Of a DNA stretch of 64,000 nt, positions 12,515-23,489 are shown piece after piece (positions within the stretch are counted from its first letter, which is position 1; the number at the start of each line of letters is the position of its first letter). Origin of the DNA: Chrysoperla carnea (Eukaryota; Arthropoda; Insecta; Neuroptera; Chrysopidae). The notes under the pieces were generated by a model. That model ran no database searches and was not told the DNA's origin. It saw only the letters and a list, made by a program, of their open reading frames with translations. The position numbers and the translations under genes are program-made. The DNA lies in assembly GCF_905475395.1 (NCBI RefSeq), contig NC_058337.1:132887960-132951959 (forward strand). Reading direction: 5' to 3'.

Positions 12515-14403
12515 CCGACTTATTTTATAAATTTATTGTTAAATTTACATATAGACAATCGGTTATTAGAAAAGAGGCCTGTACAATTTCAGCACCGATA
12601 TAAGCTTCTTTCCTCTATCTTTCTTATAACTATTTTGTAGATATTTAGCAGTGCAACAGAAGCAAATCAATTAAAATTCAATGCAGAAATTCAAACCACA
12701 ATCTGTCTATTCGCTCCGAGCGTGAATTTCGTTTCCATGACAACGATACACTACTTTAATTATAGAATTAATGGATGCATATATAATTGTGTGGATTGCA
12801 TTGAAAACTTACATTTAAAATTTAATATTCTTGTTTCACAAATTTAAATAAATAATTACGATAATTAACATTTGAAAAATAATATTTGTACAATTTGATT
12901 TCTTATTTTCACAATTTTTAATGCATTAAGTTTAATTAATTAGTGTTTTTCAATCATTTTAATTTGACAGTTTCTATATCATTAACATGTAAATAATTGC
13001 AAATTAGTCATAACAGCCCACTTTATCTCCAAAATTTTTCACTTAAAGCGCTGGCATCGATTTTATTATCCCCACCATGACTACGCACACAACGAATACA
13101 GCATGTAATTAACGTTTGACAATGGAATATAATATTGAGGTAATAATTTTCCATAGAATCATGACTTCTATTTGTTAATTATAATGAACAATTACAAACA
13201 ATTGTTATTCACAATATAAAATAATCAAGTATTATATATAGGTGATTTAAAAAACTTACTTCGAAAAACTTCAGTCAGGGTAATTTATACGATACTCCAG
13301 CACAACATGTTCACAACAACATCAAAACACTTGCCAATAGCAAAAAAATTTGCCAATGTTTGTTAGTTTTTCTTTCCAAGGAAACAAAATTGTTTTTTTT
13401 TTCTAAATATTTTATTAAAACTTTTTTTCTAAATATTTGTCAAAACATTTCATAAATAAAACGGTTAGGTACGTTTTGAACTGTCAAAAATTAGAAAACA
13501 ATAGTTATTTGTCATAATTATTAAAAAATTTTGAATTTTTTTTATAAAAATGATTTACTAGGCCAGATGCAAAAAATAAAAAACAATATATTTGTGTCAT
13601 CAGGGAAGTTAAAAATAAGAATAAATATGTTATAAATACATTTGGTCAAATTACTCTTTATTTTTGAGAAATTCAAAGTTCTGAAACAACTTTCTGAAAA
13701 GTTTATGATCGCGTAAGGATTTTCAAAACAAAAATAATTTTCTTACAATTATCACATTTTTTTATGAAAAATATCAATGTATGTCGTATATATCCCCAAA
13801 ATCAAAAGTTTTCGACTATATGTTCAAATAAACTTGTTTGATTGTTTTGATATAAAGAACCAAAGTTTGTTAGCATATTTTTGAATGACCTGTATATTAT
13901 TTATTAGTTAAATATATATTTGTATTTGTATGCATTAATAATTATAAGATATCATGCTTTCATTTCTAATATAACCTATCAGGCAATTCAAGAATGCAAT
14001 ATTGTAAATAGTTTTATCTAAATTAATTAACTTCATTTCAAAATTAACGAACATCGATGCATTTTTATTAATTTCCAATATATACTCTCCATTTCTTCAC
14101 CCTCTTGCCCTGGTTGTATATACCTTCCATAGGCTATACAAGGGGGAAAAGTCGTATTTTTGTTATTCTAATAATAAATAGTATCATAGTATCATCTACG
14201 GAGCAAAACAAACAGAATGTCTCAGTCATACTCGACTTAACTTGAGATCTGAGACCTTTTTTACTTGCTCCCATAGTGTGTATATGATTCTGCTCAACGG
14301 AGGCGAGAATCGGCAACTTCATTTAGCACAGTGGAACAAAAGTTGACACTTTCCTCCCGGATGAGAGGAAATAATACTAATTTAAAAATTTAAAGAAACT
14401 CCG
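12515..14403. other. AT-rich intergenic, nothing recognised
   Basis: No ORF of note and no RNA gene. Sequence is mixed A/T tracts with occasional short unique patches. Confidence 0.55.
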
Positions 14404-14752
14404 GACATAAAATCACGTCTTATCGATTTGTTTGTGGCATCGTAGGTCTCAAACGGATGAACCGATTTTGATTTTTGTTGGAGAGGAACCGGTTTTGAAT
14501 TTGAACAAAAGTATCTTTAGCAGTTTCAAGAAAATCTACCCAGCCGTTTGAAGATCATTGCCTCTTTTCTAGTTTTTTCGGGTATGAAACTCCAAACTCT
14601 CACTTCAAACATAGTTAAGAACATTCTCGATCAAGATAACTTTCAAACAAACAAAAATTCAAAATCAGTTCATTCGCTTAGGAGCCACAAAGCCACAAAC
14701 AGACACACAGACACGTTATGCATAGAACGCCTCTATTTTAGTCGGGGGTTAA
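14404..14752. repeat. Dispersed 'CAAAATCGGTT' family, foldback copy
   Basis: The left part contains 'catcgtaggtctcaaacgga' and 'aaccgattttgatttttgtt'; the right part contains the inverted equivalents (caaaatcagttcattcgctt, aggagccacaaagccacaaa) followed by an ACAGACACACAGACACG tract. The arms could therefore fold back. The short ORFs at 14134-14322 and 14548-14760 fall in or near it and are not genes. Confidence 0.6.
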
Positions 14753-15113
14753 TAATTTAATTATGAAATGAAAGTCTTAGTTGCTATGAAAATTTATTTT
14801 GGTAGCTATGAAAATGCATTTTTAACATCCAGTGACATTTCGTACACTTTATATATTCATTTATTATTTATATTATGAACCCAAAAACACTAATTGTCTA
14901 ATTTTTTTAAACTGTGCTCGGGATTTTAAAGATCAAACAGCTTTTACTCTTTTTTTAAATTTACAAATGATATACTGTTTTTTTTTTTTTTGGTTCGGAT
15001 TTTTATCACTTCAAACAAACAAATCTCACCTGATTCAGTTAAAATAGTTAATTTAGAGAATCAGTGAAGCCGTTTGTTAAAGTATTGTTAAAGTTTGTTA
15101 AAAATTTATAAAC

Positions 15114-15431
15114 ATGACTGGTAGAGGGCAAGGTGAACAGGCTAATGGAAACAGGAGAGTAGTACAACGACAAAGAAGAGTTTTACGAGATCCTATCCAG
15201 GGTATAAGAAAACCTGCGATTCGTCGTTTAGCACGACGAGCTGGAATAAAACGTATCTCTGGTTTAGTTTATGAAGAAACTCGTGGTTTAATGAAAGTCT
15301 TCCTTGAAAATGTTATTGGAGATGCTGTTAAGTACACTGAACACGGAAAACGTAAAACAGTTACTGATATGGATGTTGTACATGCATTAAAACGGCAAGG
15401 TTTTATATTGTACGGTTTTGGTAGAGTGTAA
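15114..15431 (+). CDS. Divergent histone H4 variant
   Basis: A complete 105-residue H4 (canonical 103 with Met) encoded without an intron. H4 should form the H3-H4 dimer in the nucleosome. The histone fold is clear: '[20 protein letters not shown]', '[15 protein letters not shown]', '[18 protein letters not shown]', 'LYGFG'. Changes from canonical H4 include N25P, T30R, R67G, T71K, A83D, Y88H, R95F and T96I, one extra tail residue and an altered C-terminus (GFGRV). The tail ([20 protein letters not shown]) has no lysine: K5, K8, K12 and K16 align with Q, Q, N and Q, and K20 with R. The first lysine is mature residue 32. No histone 3' stem-loop is seen; a poly(A) signal AATAAA lies at 15509-15514. 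This points to a polyadenylated, replication-independent gene. TCAGT initiator-like motifs occur at 15035 and 15061. A decaying pseudogene is possible but the frame is fully open. Confidence 0.93.
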   Translation: MTGRGQGEQANGNRRVVQRQRRVLRDPIQGIRKPAIRRLARRAGIKRISGLVYEETRGLMKVFLENVIGDAVKYTEHGKRKTVTDMDVVHALKRQGFILYGFGRV

Positions 15432-15508
15432 TTTACCTAATTAAACAATAGTTAATTTTTATTTCTGTTAAAGAGATTTTATACTAAAAAATGTAAGTAA
15501 AAATATAC

Positions 15509-15514
15509 AATAAA
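15509..15514 (+). terminator. Poly(A) signal of H4 variant
   Basis: AATAAA 78 nt after the stop codon. It replaces the stem-loop 3' end expected of replication-dependent histone genes, which I could not find between the stop and this site. Confidence 0.65.
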
Positions 15515-15589
15515 CATATTTTTTAAATTCAATAAGTTTTTTTCATAACCTGCTCTGTGAATTACAAAGAAAATATTTCGATAAGATTG

Positions 15590-16315
15590 GTTGATAATGT
15601 AAAATTTTATTATGTTCTATCACATCCAAATTTGGGCCAGTTTTGATAAACCAAGTAAGTAATTCTACTAAATTTGGGTCATAATTTTCAAATTTAAGAT
15701 CAAAATTAACCTAGCTCTAATAGTTTTCTAGAATGTGGTGAGTGTCCTTGTCCCCGAATTATGCAAACAAGGGATAGGTAGCGAAAAACTGACATCACAG
15801 CTGAAAAGAATGGCCCAAAATTAGTGGGTTTCAAAAAAAAATTCCAGTAAGATCGGATCAAATTTGCCTGTGTTATCAAAAAAATTGAATTTTTTATCTT
15901 TATGACGTCATCAAAATCCGAAAAAATTAATTTTGCTCTATCACACCCAATTTTTATCGAATTTCGATAAACCAAGTATGTAATCCTACTAAATTTGAGC
16001 CATACTTTTCAAATTTGTGATCAAAATTAACTTAGCTCTAATAGATCTCAAGAATGTTGTGTCTTGGTCCCGCAATTAAGCAAATAAGTGAAAGCTAGCG
16101 AAAAACTGACATCACAGCTGAAAAGAATGGCCCAAAATTAGTGGGTTTGAAAAAAAATTCCAGTAAGATCGGATCAAATTTGCTTGTGCTATCAAAAAAA
16201 TTGAATTTTTTTACTTTATGATGTCATCAAAATCAAAAAAATTAATTGATTTTGCTCTATCCCATCCAAATTTTATGCAATTTTGATAAACCAAGTATGT
16301 AATCCTACTAAAGTT
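15590..16315 (+). repeat. Satellite-like tandem array 2, ~316-bp unit
   Basis: About 2.3 units related to array 1 at 660-1350: 'cctactaaattt'-type text recurs near 15663, 15985 and 16303, and 'ttgaattttt' blocks near 15885 and 16200. TGACGTCA is at 15903-15910 and becomes TGATGTCA in the next unit. It begins about 80 bp past the poly(A) signal of the H4 variant. The minus ORF at 15706-15975 is a by-product of the repeat. Confidence 0.75.
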
Positions 16316-16955
16316 ATTTCGGAGTTCGGAGAATTCTCTATAGTATTTTTTTTCTACAAATAATATTTATAATATTGTAACTTAATTAGCGCCTTTTACA
16401 TGATTCGTTAATAACTTTTTTGGTTTACGTACAAAACATACGTTTTGTTTTGCGCCTCGATTTCTGTTGCGCCGATGGCAGGGGCTTCCTGTGACACGGT
16501 CTAGTTACGGACCTGTTAATTTATTTGATTTTAAGATGCACATAAGATTATCCACATATTCTTGTCCTTCGATTAGTTACCAGATTTCTTCTCTTATACA
16601 TACCCTTATAAATAAACGTCATATGTGTTATATTTTGTTTTGTTTATATAAATACCCTGCAGTGTATTTAACAAAATGTTCATCTTACAAGTTTTAGTAG
16701 GTAAGTATCATCTTAGAAGTTAGATAGTGAGTAAGGATTACCCATCTACCCACGTATGTAGATACCAATTAGTGGTTGAATAATTTTATGTATCTAATAA
16801 TATTGTTATGTATATAAATTTGTATTATATATAATTAAGTTTAAATGCATTTACGTTTATATAATTATAATTCTTTGATGTTAGGTTGAAAGGTATCAAG
16901 TCAAAATTGTTGAAAATTTCAAGATTTGTTTCAGTTAAAAATTTTTTTTTCAAAA
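16316..16955. other. Intergenic, possible unproven first exon
   Basis: Near 16676 a short ATG stretch (about eight codons, hydrophobic start MFILQVLV) runs into a GTAAGT donor-like sequence, and TATATAAATA lies at 16645. The TATA-to-ATG spacing leaves no room for a leader and I found no matching acceptor exon, so no gene is called. Otherwise nothing is recognised. Confidence 0.35.
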
Positions 16956-17570
16956 TTATATCATCTATAGATGTAATATATATCAAGGTATACTAAGTTT
17001 AGTCCCAAGTTTGTTACGCTTAAAAATATTGATGCTACGAACAAATTTCTGGTATAGGTGTTCATAAAATCACCTAATAAGTCCACTTTCTGTCCTGTCA
17101 GTGGACACGATAACTCAAAAACGAAATGAAATATCAAGCTGAAATTTTTAAAGCGATGCTCAGTACGTAAAAAAGTTGAGTCAAAGTTCATAAATGAGCA
17201 ACACAGGCCAATTTAGTCTTGGGTCCATAGGACTCATCTTTTAAACCGTTAGAGATAGAACAAAAATTTATATGTAAAAAATGTTTCTTATAAAAAAAAT
17301 TAACAACTTGTAATGTTATTTCGTAAAAGTCACTGTTTATCCGTGAGGGCGCAAATTTGGACAAAACTTTAGTGTCCGTTTTCTCCAAAACTATAAAACA
17401 AAAAGAAATTTTTCGAAAACTAATTAAACGGCAGTCGAAAGGCTGCCATAATTGTGTTGGTTTTTTAAACTCTTCTCATTTATAAAGAAACAATGTAAAC
17501 ACTAATATTAAACATTTTCTATACAGGGTATTTCAACAATTAACTCAGTCAATTGTTTGTTTGCACTTCT
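16956..17570 (-). mobile_element. HINE/mini-me-like element, copy 3
   Basis: Starts with a diverged terminal hairpin (atatcatctatagatgtaat region), then the family core ('gtttagtcccaagtttgt', 'aaaaatattgatgctacga', 'gataactcaaaaacga' blocks), and ends in a diverged ACAAGTG end (gcacttct). The central GTCY microsatellite is reduced to a short 'tgtcctgtca' remnant. Two minus ORFs (16961-17191, 17188-17388) are products of the repeat. Confidence 0.7.
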
Positions 17571-18450
17571 TTTCATATTAATTTTGTTTAGTCCGTCAGT
17601 TTTAGTCGCGTTACATAGATTTATTATTCTTTAACTTTGTAAACATACTCTTTGCATAATTTTATATAAATTAATTGTTTGATGCACTGGCTAATTAAAA
17701 ATAATATTAAAGCAGAGAAATAATCCAACTAATGTCACCGTAATTATATCCCCTGTTCTTTATTAATTTACTGAGTTTGAATTGAATGAAACACGAACAA
17801 GCACGAAAAATTACGAAGTTTAAATTTTTTTGCTTACACATTTTCTCTCGTGATGAAATTTCTCACAATTTCTAAAAGACTGGGTCAAAAATACTATTTT
17901 AAAAACTGTAGATAAATTCATAATTCAAAAATTGATAAAATTATATGAAGATATAGAAAAAGTTTCAACTTCATATACCATTTAAAAAAAAACAATTATT
18001 TATGTTTGAAATCAAGTGTAGAAAATGCGTCGAATAGTTTTCCCAGCATTATAGAAATAGACATAGCCTTCTTATCTAAAAAAATTCCCCATTTTCACGT
18101 ACTCCAACCCCTTTATACCTGACTTAGAGATACAACATTAATTTGTAGGTTGATTAAATTTTCGTAATAATTTCAGTAAACATACATAGTTTGATATGGT
18201 TAGAGGTACCTTATACAGTTATAACATGTATGTTATATTATATACATATAGACAACACCAACCAATGTTATATGCTTTGATAATGTTATATTAGCATATT
18301 ATAATAATATGTTGTTGAGAACAGTAACGTATTACTTAACTATTTAATTAAATACCTGTAAACGTCATAGAATATTGTGAATCATTCTTAGAATTAGGTC
18401 ATATACAGTCTTAAATTAAATACCGTAAGTTAATGAGTCATTGTTGCAGT
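17571..18450. other. AT-rich intergenic, nothing recognised
   Basis: No supported gene, RNA or clear repeat. Confidence 0.55.
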
Positions 18451-18454
18451 TTAA

Positions 18455-19073
18455 GGATGTATGAGCATGGTAGTGGGGGCACAAATTTAAAAATAGATAT
18501 TTTCAATTTTGATGATAAATTTATATTATTACTTGACGATATAAGACGAAAAGTAAGAATAAAATTTTTCGATATCTGGCTTAATTTTCAAAATATCGAA
18601 AATTTTGTTTAATTATTTAGCTTTCGATATTTCGAAAACCAAGACACATATCGAAAAATTTTATTCTTATTTTTCGTCTACATTCATGAAGTTATAACAA
18701 AATTCATCATCAAAGTTGAAAGTAAGATAAAATAATTTCAACCCTTAATCTACCCTGCTCTTACATCCCTTATATGGACGGTGACACTTAGTTTTTTTCT
18801 TTTCAAATTCATTGCTTTCTATTAAAAAGTTTTTTTAAAATTTGTTTTCATTCATTCCAAATGAAAATTATCAAAAACTTCCAAAATATGTCGTTTTTTG
18901 AGATTCCTCCATAAGAGCCAATGTATTTTATATCGATTTTTAATGACTTTTTTCTTAAAAATTTGCACGGATATCTAAGCTGAAATTTTAACCACATATT
19001 CTTTGAGTAATAGACTACCTACAAACAAATTTTGAGCCTTTAAATCAAACATTGTTGTCATGCTCATACATCC
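18455..19073. mobile_element. TTAA-flanked TIR/foldback element, copy A
   Basis: Ends GGATGTATGAGCATG and its inverse at about 19059-19073, with TTAA just outside both (18451-18454, 19074-19077). The first half (about 18455-18770) is itself a palindrome: arms with 'aaaattttattcttatttttcg'-type blocks and a repeated TTTCGATATTTCGAAA centre. Related foldback copies lie at 24011-24314 and 26930-27196, where only the inner palindrome is present. Confidence 0.65.
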
Positions 19074-19077
19074 TTAA

Positions 19078-19357
19078 GGTTGATCTAGCATTCAGATAAC
19101 AATAAAATTCTTCAAATGTTGAAAGAAAGTATTCCTTTTCTATAATATTGTTTGTTCCATCTTCTACAGATTAAAAAGTTAAGAACTTCTACTTTTATAA
19201 TTCAAATAACGTTAAGTTAAAATAGGGTATTATCGTTAGTCAAAAATAAATCATAAAATTTGAAAAAAGTTAAAATTTATGTAAAAATATACTTAAATAT
19301 TCTGATTTCGAGTCATAAAAGCACTTTTTTTCTTTTAAAATATTAAAATTAAAAATC
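19078..19357. other. AT-rich spacer
   Basis: Nothing recognised between the foldback element and the next MITE. Confidence 0.5.
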
Positions 19358-19625
19358 GTAATTTTTAAACTGTATATAACGTGACCTAAAACGCGGGTAA
19401 GCTCTGCTGTGATGTCATAGCGGTATGAGTCATAGACCATCAGTTAATTCAGTGTAGACAGTTGGGTATAATATATACATAGATAAGTATTTATATTTAT
19501 ATTATAACCAGATGTCTATGAATATATCTGTCAAAATTATTTGTGTTTTTTCGTATAGTGATACCCATATTACGTCATCAAATTGGATGCCCGCGTTTTT
19601 GACAGTTTAAAAAAGGTTTAAAATT
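19358..19625. mobile_element. MITE with 'AAACGCGGG' inverted ends
   Basis: Left end TTTTAAACTGT...AAAACGCGGGTA and right end the inverse (CCCGCGTTTTTGACAGTTTAAAA) form imperfect TIRs of about 35 bp. Internally, TGATGTCA and TACGTCATCA also pair. No protein is encoded. The boundary may be wider because flanking A/T tracts also pair weakly. Confidence 0.5.
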
Positions 19626-20699
19626 TAAGTTTTTGGCAAGTGTGTGTATTTTTCCGAAATAAATTTTTGGTGGTTTTTTATTAGCAAAATCAACATTTTG
19701 AAGTACTTTTTCAAAAATAGTGGAATAGCATATTAAAAAAAAAATTTGACGAAGAATTTTGTTAATATTTTAATTAAAAAGAAAAAAATTCACAAGAAAA
19801 AAAATCACCAAAACGGACGAAGGCCAAAGATGGATATTTATTTCTTAAATAATTACATAAACCCGATTGCTAGTGATATTAAAACACCATAATTAAGTAA
19901 ATGATCATATTTAAGTCATATTTATACTTTTGAAACAATTATTTCTGATGTAAATTTTTATTTTTTTTCTCAAAATCGTAAGCCCATTGTGATTTTAACG
20001 TATTTAAGTTTTAATGCTTGCACACAATGAAAATGCTTGCACACAAAGGTTCTTTTTTCATCATCATTAAAATAACACATTGGACCTTTTTAGTTAATGT
20101 TGACACTGCCGAAAGAGGCCCTTAATCCTTCAATCGAACCTAATTTTTATTATCTTCTTTTTCATAGAGCGATAAGAAAATATAATTTCTTAGTTTATGC
20201 AATATGCAAAAAAGTTAAGTCTGGAGATTATTAAAAAAATTTAATGTCAAATTTTTTCTGTTTAATAAAATAACAGTTTCTTTTTAATTACAAGGTTGAT
20301 TTTAAATGTACAGAAATGCAAAAATATGTAACAATATATGAATAATCAAAATAATTTTTGGTTTAAAATTCCAAAAATTATCAAACAAAAAATGCATAGC
20401 GATGTTCTTCAAAGTAAATGAATGTATACGCTGGAATCACACCAAAAAGTTTTTGAAAAATCATTCTACTAATTAAATATTTTTTGTCATTTCTCCAGGA
20501 AACTTGTTGAGCAATCAACGTTACAATCACAGTTATATGAAAAAATATCTATGTATGTTAAAAATAATTATTTTCTCCCATTAAACACTTTTAATTACAA
20601 AATTTAAATAAAAAATTTTGTGTTGTATCTGATACTTCGATGCCTTTACATTTTTGTGAAAAAATTTTTAAAAAGAATTTATCATACATTTGTGTAATA
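19626..20699. other. AT-rich intergenic, nothing recognised
   Basis: Contains a short direct duplication near 20013-20047 ('atgcttgcacaca' twice). No gene is supported. Confidence 0.5.
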
Positions 20700-21260
20700 T
20701 TTTTCACGTATCTTTGTGTCTGTCTGTGTCGTCGTTGCTTCAAAACGAATGAACCGATTTTGATTTTTGTTTGTTTGAAAGCTTATCGAATCGATAGTGT
20801 TCTTAGTTATGATTCAAGATTGAGTTTGGAGTTCCTTACCCGACAATAACTAGAAATGAGATGCTGACCTTCTAGCAGCTGAGCTGATTTTCTTGAAGCA
20901 AAGTTATAAGAACATTATCGATGAAACTATCTTTCAAACAAACAAAAAATAAATCAAAATCGGTTTATAGATTTAGAAGCTACGATGTCACAAACAAATC
21001 GATCAAGTCTGATTTAGTTGCATCGTAGCTCCTTAACGGATGGATCGATTTTGATTTAATCGAGAGTGTTCTAAGGTAGGTAGGTTTCGAGATTTGCGTT
21101 CCGTACCCAATAACAACTAGAAAAGATGTGATGATCTTCAAACGCCTGAGCAGATTTTCTTAATACATGGGAAAAAATCGTTAAATCAGTTCAAAAGAAA
21201 AAATCGTTAATTCAGTTTGGGGACTCACGATGCCACAAACGAATTGACCAGAATCAACCA
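20700..21260. repeat. Dispersed 'CAAAATCGGTT' family, foldback copies
   Basis: The left arm ('tgaaccgattttgatttttg', then 'tttgtttgaaagc') is mirrored by 'ctttcaaacaaacaaa' and 'atcaaaatcggtt' near 20931-20966, followed by a second partial copy at about 20980-21245 ending in 'gatgccacaaacgaat'. The ORF at 20640-20849 reads through this repeat and is not a gene. Confidence 0.6.
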
Positions 21261-21495
21261 TACGTTAAATTACGTCAATAGGTCGAATTATTAGTTTGTT
21301 CTCTCAAGGAAAATGCCTTACTCAATTAGAAGATTTTTTTTTGTAATCTCAAATTGCAACTCTGATGAAGCTAGAGCTTTGAAATTTTTTTTGTCCATGC
21401 GTCGGATATTCAAGAAAATCGTGATTGCAAAATATACGATTAAGCAGACAAACAAAAAATCTTGAAAAAAATTAAACATGCAATGTTTATCTCAA

Positions 21496-21529
21496 TATAT
21501 AAATATTTGGCACAAGTAGCACCTTCAGT
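21496..21529 (+). promoter_or_regulatory. Core promoter of CSP gene (TATA and TCAGT initiator)
   Basis: TATATAAA at 21496-21503 and the arthropod initiator TCAGT at 21525-21529. The initiator A at 21527 is 31 bp from the start of the TATA box, the expected spacing. This predicts a 5' leader of about 41 nt before the ATG at 21568. Confidence 0.7.
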
Positions 21530-21567
21530 ATCAAAATCTCATTCGATTAATCATCATCAATTCAAAA

Positions 21568-22685
21568 ATGAAATTCGTAACAATAGTTTTTGCATTTGTA
21601 GTTTTAGCTACAAATGTTTTGGCATCACCAAAACCCGATGGATATACGACCAAGTTCGACAACATCAATATTGATGAATATTTGAATAATCCAATTTTAT
21701 TGAAAAATAATTGTAATTGTCTTTTGGATAAAGGAGCTTGTACGCCAGAAATGGAAGAATTGAAAAGTAAGTGCGTTATTTTATATATTAAAGCAGAATT
21801 ATGATAACAGGCTTAAAATGAGTTACAGCTACCAATAGAGCTATGTTAAGAAACCATAATAATTTATAACAATACTGTTCAAATATATGAATGAACTGTA
21901 GCTTGGGTTGTATGTAAAGAGTGGGCTACTAAAAATAGTCCAATATTTTCATGATTTAGTTATTCCACAGACTAATCCCGCCTATGACTGCCATATTGAA
22001 TGCTTTACGTCATTAGTGATTTTTCTAATAATGGGCACCATCTTTATGGCAATATAAGATCTTGAGTCCAAAAAAAAGTACTTTAGAAAGAGCAAGCTAT
22101 CAAGAGAACGCTTGTCCGTGTGCTTTAGTTTTTAAGTAGTCATTTTACTTGTGTTTTGTATTTTAAATCATATTTCACTTAATCACTTTCTCTGGTATTT
22201 CTTGGAGTGTGATCTGTAAAAATTAAATATTGTGGTTCCTGGTATAATCAGGAATGTGGATGTGGGTATAGTTTGGTAATCCATGGTACAATTACAGCAC
22301 TCTCTTATACCTACAGTAATAAAAAATTACAGGGTTGAAGTAAATATGACTGGAAGATCTCAATACTTAAATCAAAAAACTAAGTTACTTGATTGCTTAA
22401 CAATTTTCTTGAACCAAGAAAAATTACTATGTTCAGAACATATTTCGTGGTAACTAACACTTTTTTTCGTTTATAAATTTCGGTATTGTATTTTTCTTAG
22501 GTCATTTACCTGAGGCTATAGAAACTGGATGTGCAAAATGTTCATCTAAACAGAAAGAAGTAGCAGAAAAAGTGATGAAAAATTTAGAAGAACATCATTT
22601 GGAAGATTGCTACAAACCATTATTAGAAAAATATGATTCAACTGGAGAATATCAAAAGAAATATGGAGCGTCCGGGGGTTATTAG
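21568..22685 (+). CDS. Chemosensory protein (CSP/OS-D family), two exons
   Basis: Exon 1 is 21568-21766 and exon 2 is 22501-22685; the intron (21767-22500, GTAAGT...TTCTTAG) interrupts a codon one nucleotide after a lysine codon, the position conserved in insect CSP genes. The product has 127 residues: signal peptide 1-19 (cut after NVLA), then the family pattern YTTKFDNINIDEYLNN and four cysteines spaced C-X6-C-X18-C-X2-C. CSPs are secreted six-helix carriers of small hydrophobic ligands. Two extra cysteines are unusual: one in 'NNCNC' before the first conserved cysteine, and one in 'LEDCYKPLLEKYD' where a tryptophan is common. The start was chosen for the signal peptide; the longer ATG frame at 21462 would put 5' leader in a different frame. 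A TATA/TCAGT promoter precedes it. Poly(A) signals occur downstream. No other CSP gene is in the window. Confidence 0.95.
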
Positions 22686-22974
22686 GGTATATGACGGCAG
22701 CATCCATAATCCGAGACGTATAAAAACCAGGGAAAATAATTCAAAAAAACATTAACCCATGACAAAAAAAAACTGAGAAAACGGTTTTCCTAACTGGAAA
22801 AATGAAACCTTACAAATTCGATAAAATATGTCGGTTTACATTGTATGTCCTTGTCATGTGTTATTTTGGTTGGGGGTAAATTATTTTCTTTGGTTAGTTT
22901 TGTTCGGATTATTATTATTAGATTATATATAATACGGTAATTTTTGGCAGGTCAGTTTTGATCGAGCATCATGT

Positions 22975-22989
22975 GGGGGGGGGGGGGGG
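22975..22989 (+). repeat. G15 homopolymer
   Basis: Fifteen consecutive G in the region downstream of the CSP stop, exceptional in this AT-rich window. Its length may be uncertain because of sequencing error. Confidence 0.8.
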
Positions 22990-23091
22990 TCTTTTTAGCT
23001 AATAAAATATACATGTGCATATAAAATGCAGTTATATTATGAAAAATTTTGTTTTATATCTTCTTGTTACAAAATTTAATTGTTTTCATTA

Positions 23092-23097
23092 AATAAA
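23092..23097 (+). terminator. Candidate poly(A) signal of CSP gene
   Basis: AATAAA about 410 nt past the CSP stop. An earlier AATAAA occurs near 23001 and could be used instead. The choice cannot be made from sequence alone. Confidence 0.4.
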
Positions 23098-23489
23098 TGT
23101 TTTAAATTAAAATTTTTATATTATTTTTCAATGAACCAAGGGATTATGAAATGAACCTAATATTTAACAGTCGATTAGGTGAACTAGGTGAATATAATTT
23201 TAAAAAAATTTCACCATAAGACCGTCGATATTTCACCCAAAAAGATCTCAATGCAAACATCTTAGTACGATAACATCTGAAACGCAACATATTGGTAAAA
23301 AAAAATCTCGGGTCAGTTTTGTAATAAATTAAATTCGACTTAGTAACGACTGTGGTGTAATTACTAAGCAAGGCATTAAATAGTGGAATTGGTTATTTTT
23401 TTCACAGCACATCGAAAATTACCACTAATTGGTTATTGGTAATTTCTGATGTTTGCTATTTTTTCGCGGCTTGAAAGTGAATATGTAAA

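Noticed and set aside
21462..21674. Alternative longer ATG frame across the CSP start
   Set aside because: It is in a different frame from the CSP, covers the predicted 5' leader, and has no signal peptide or CSP motifs.
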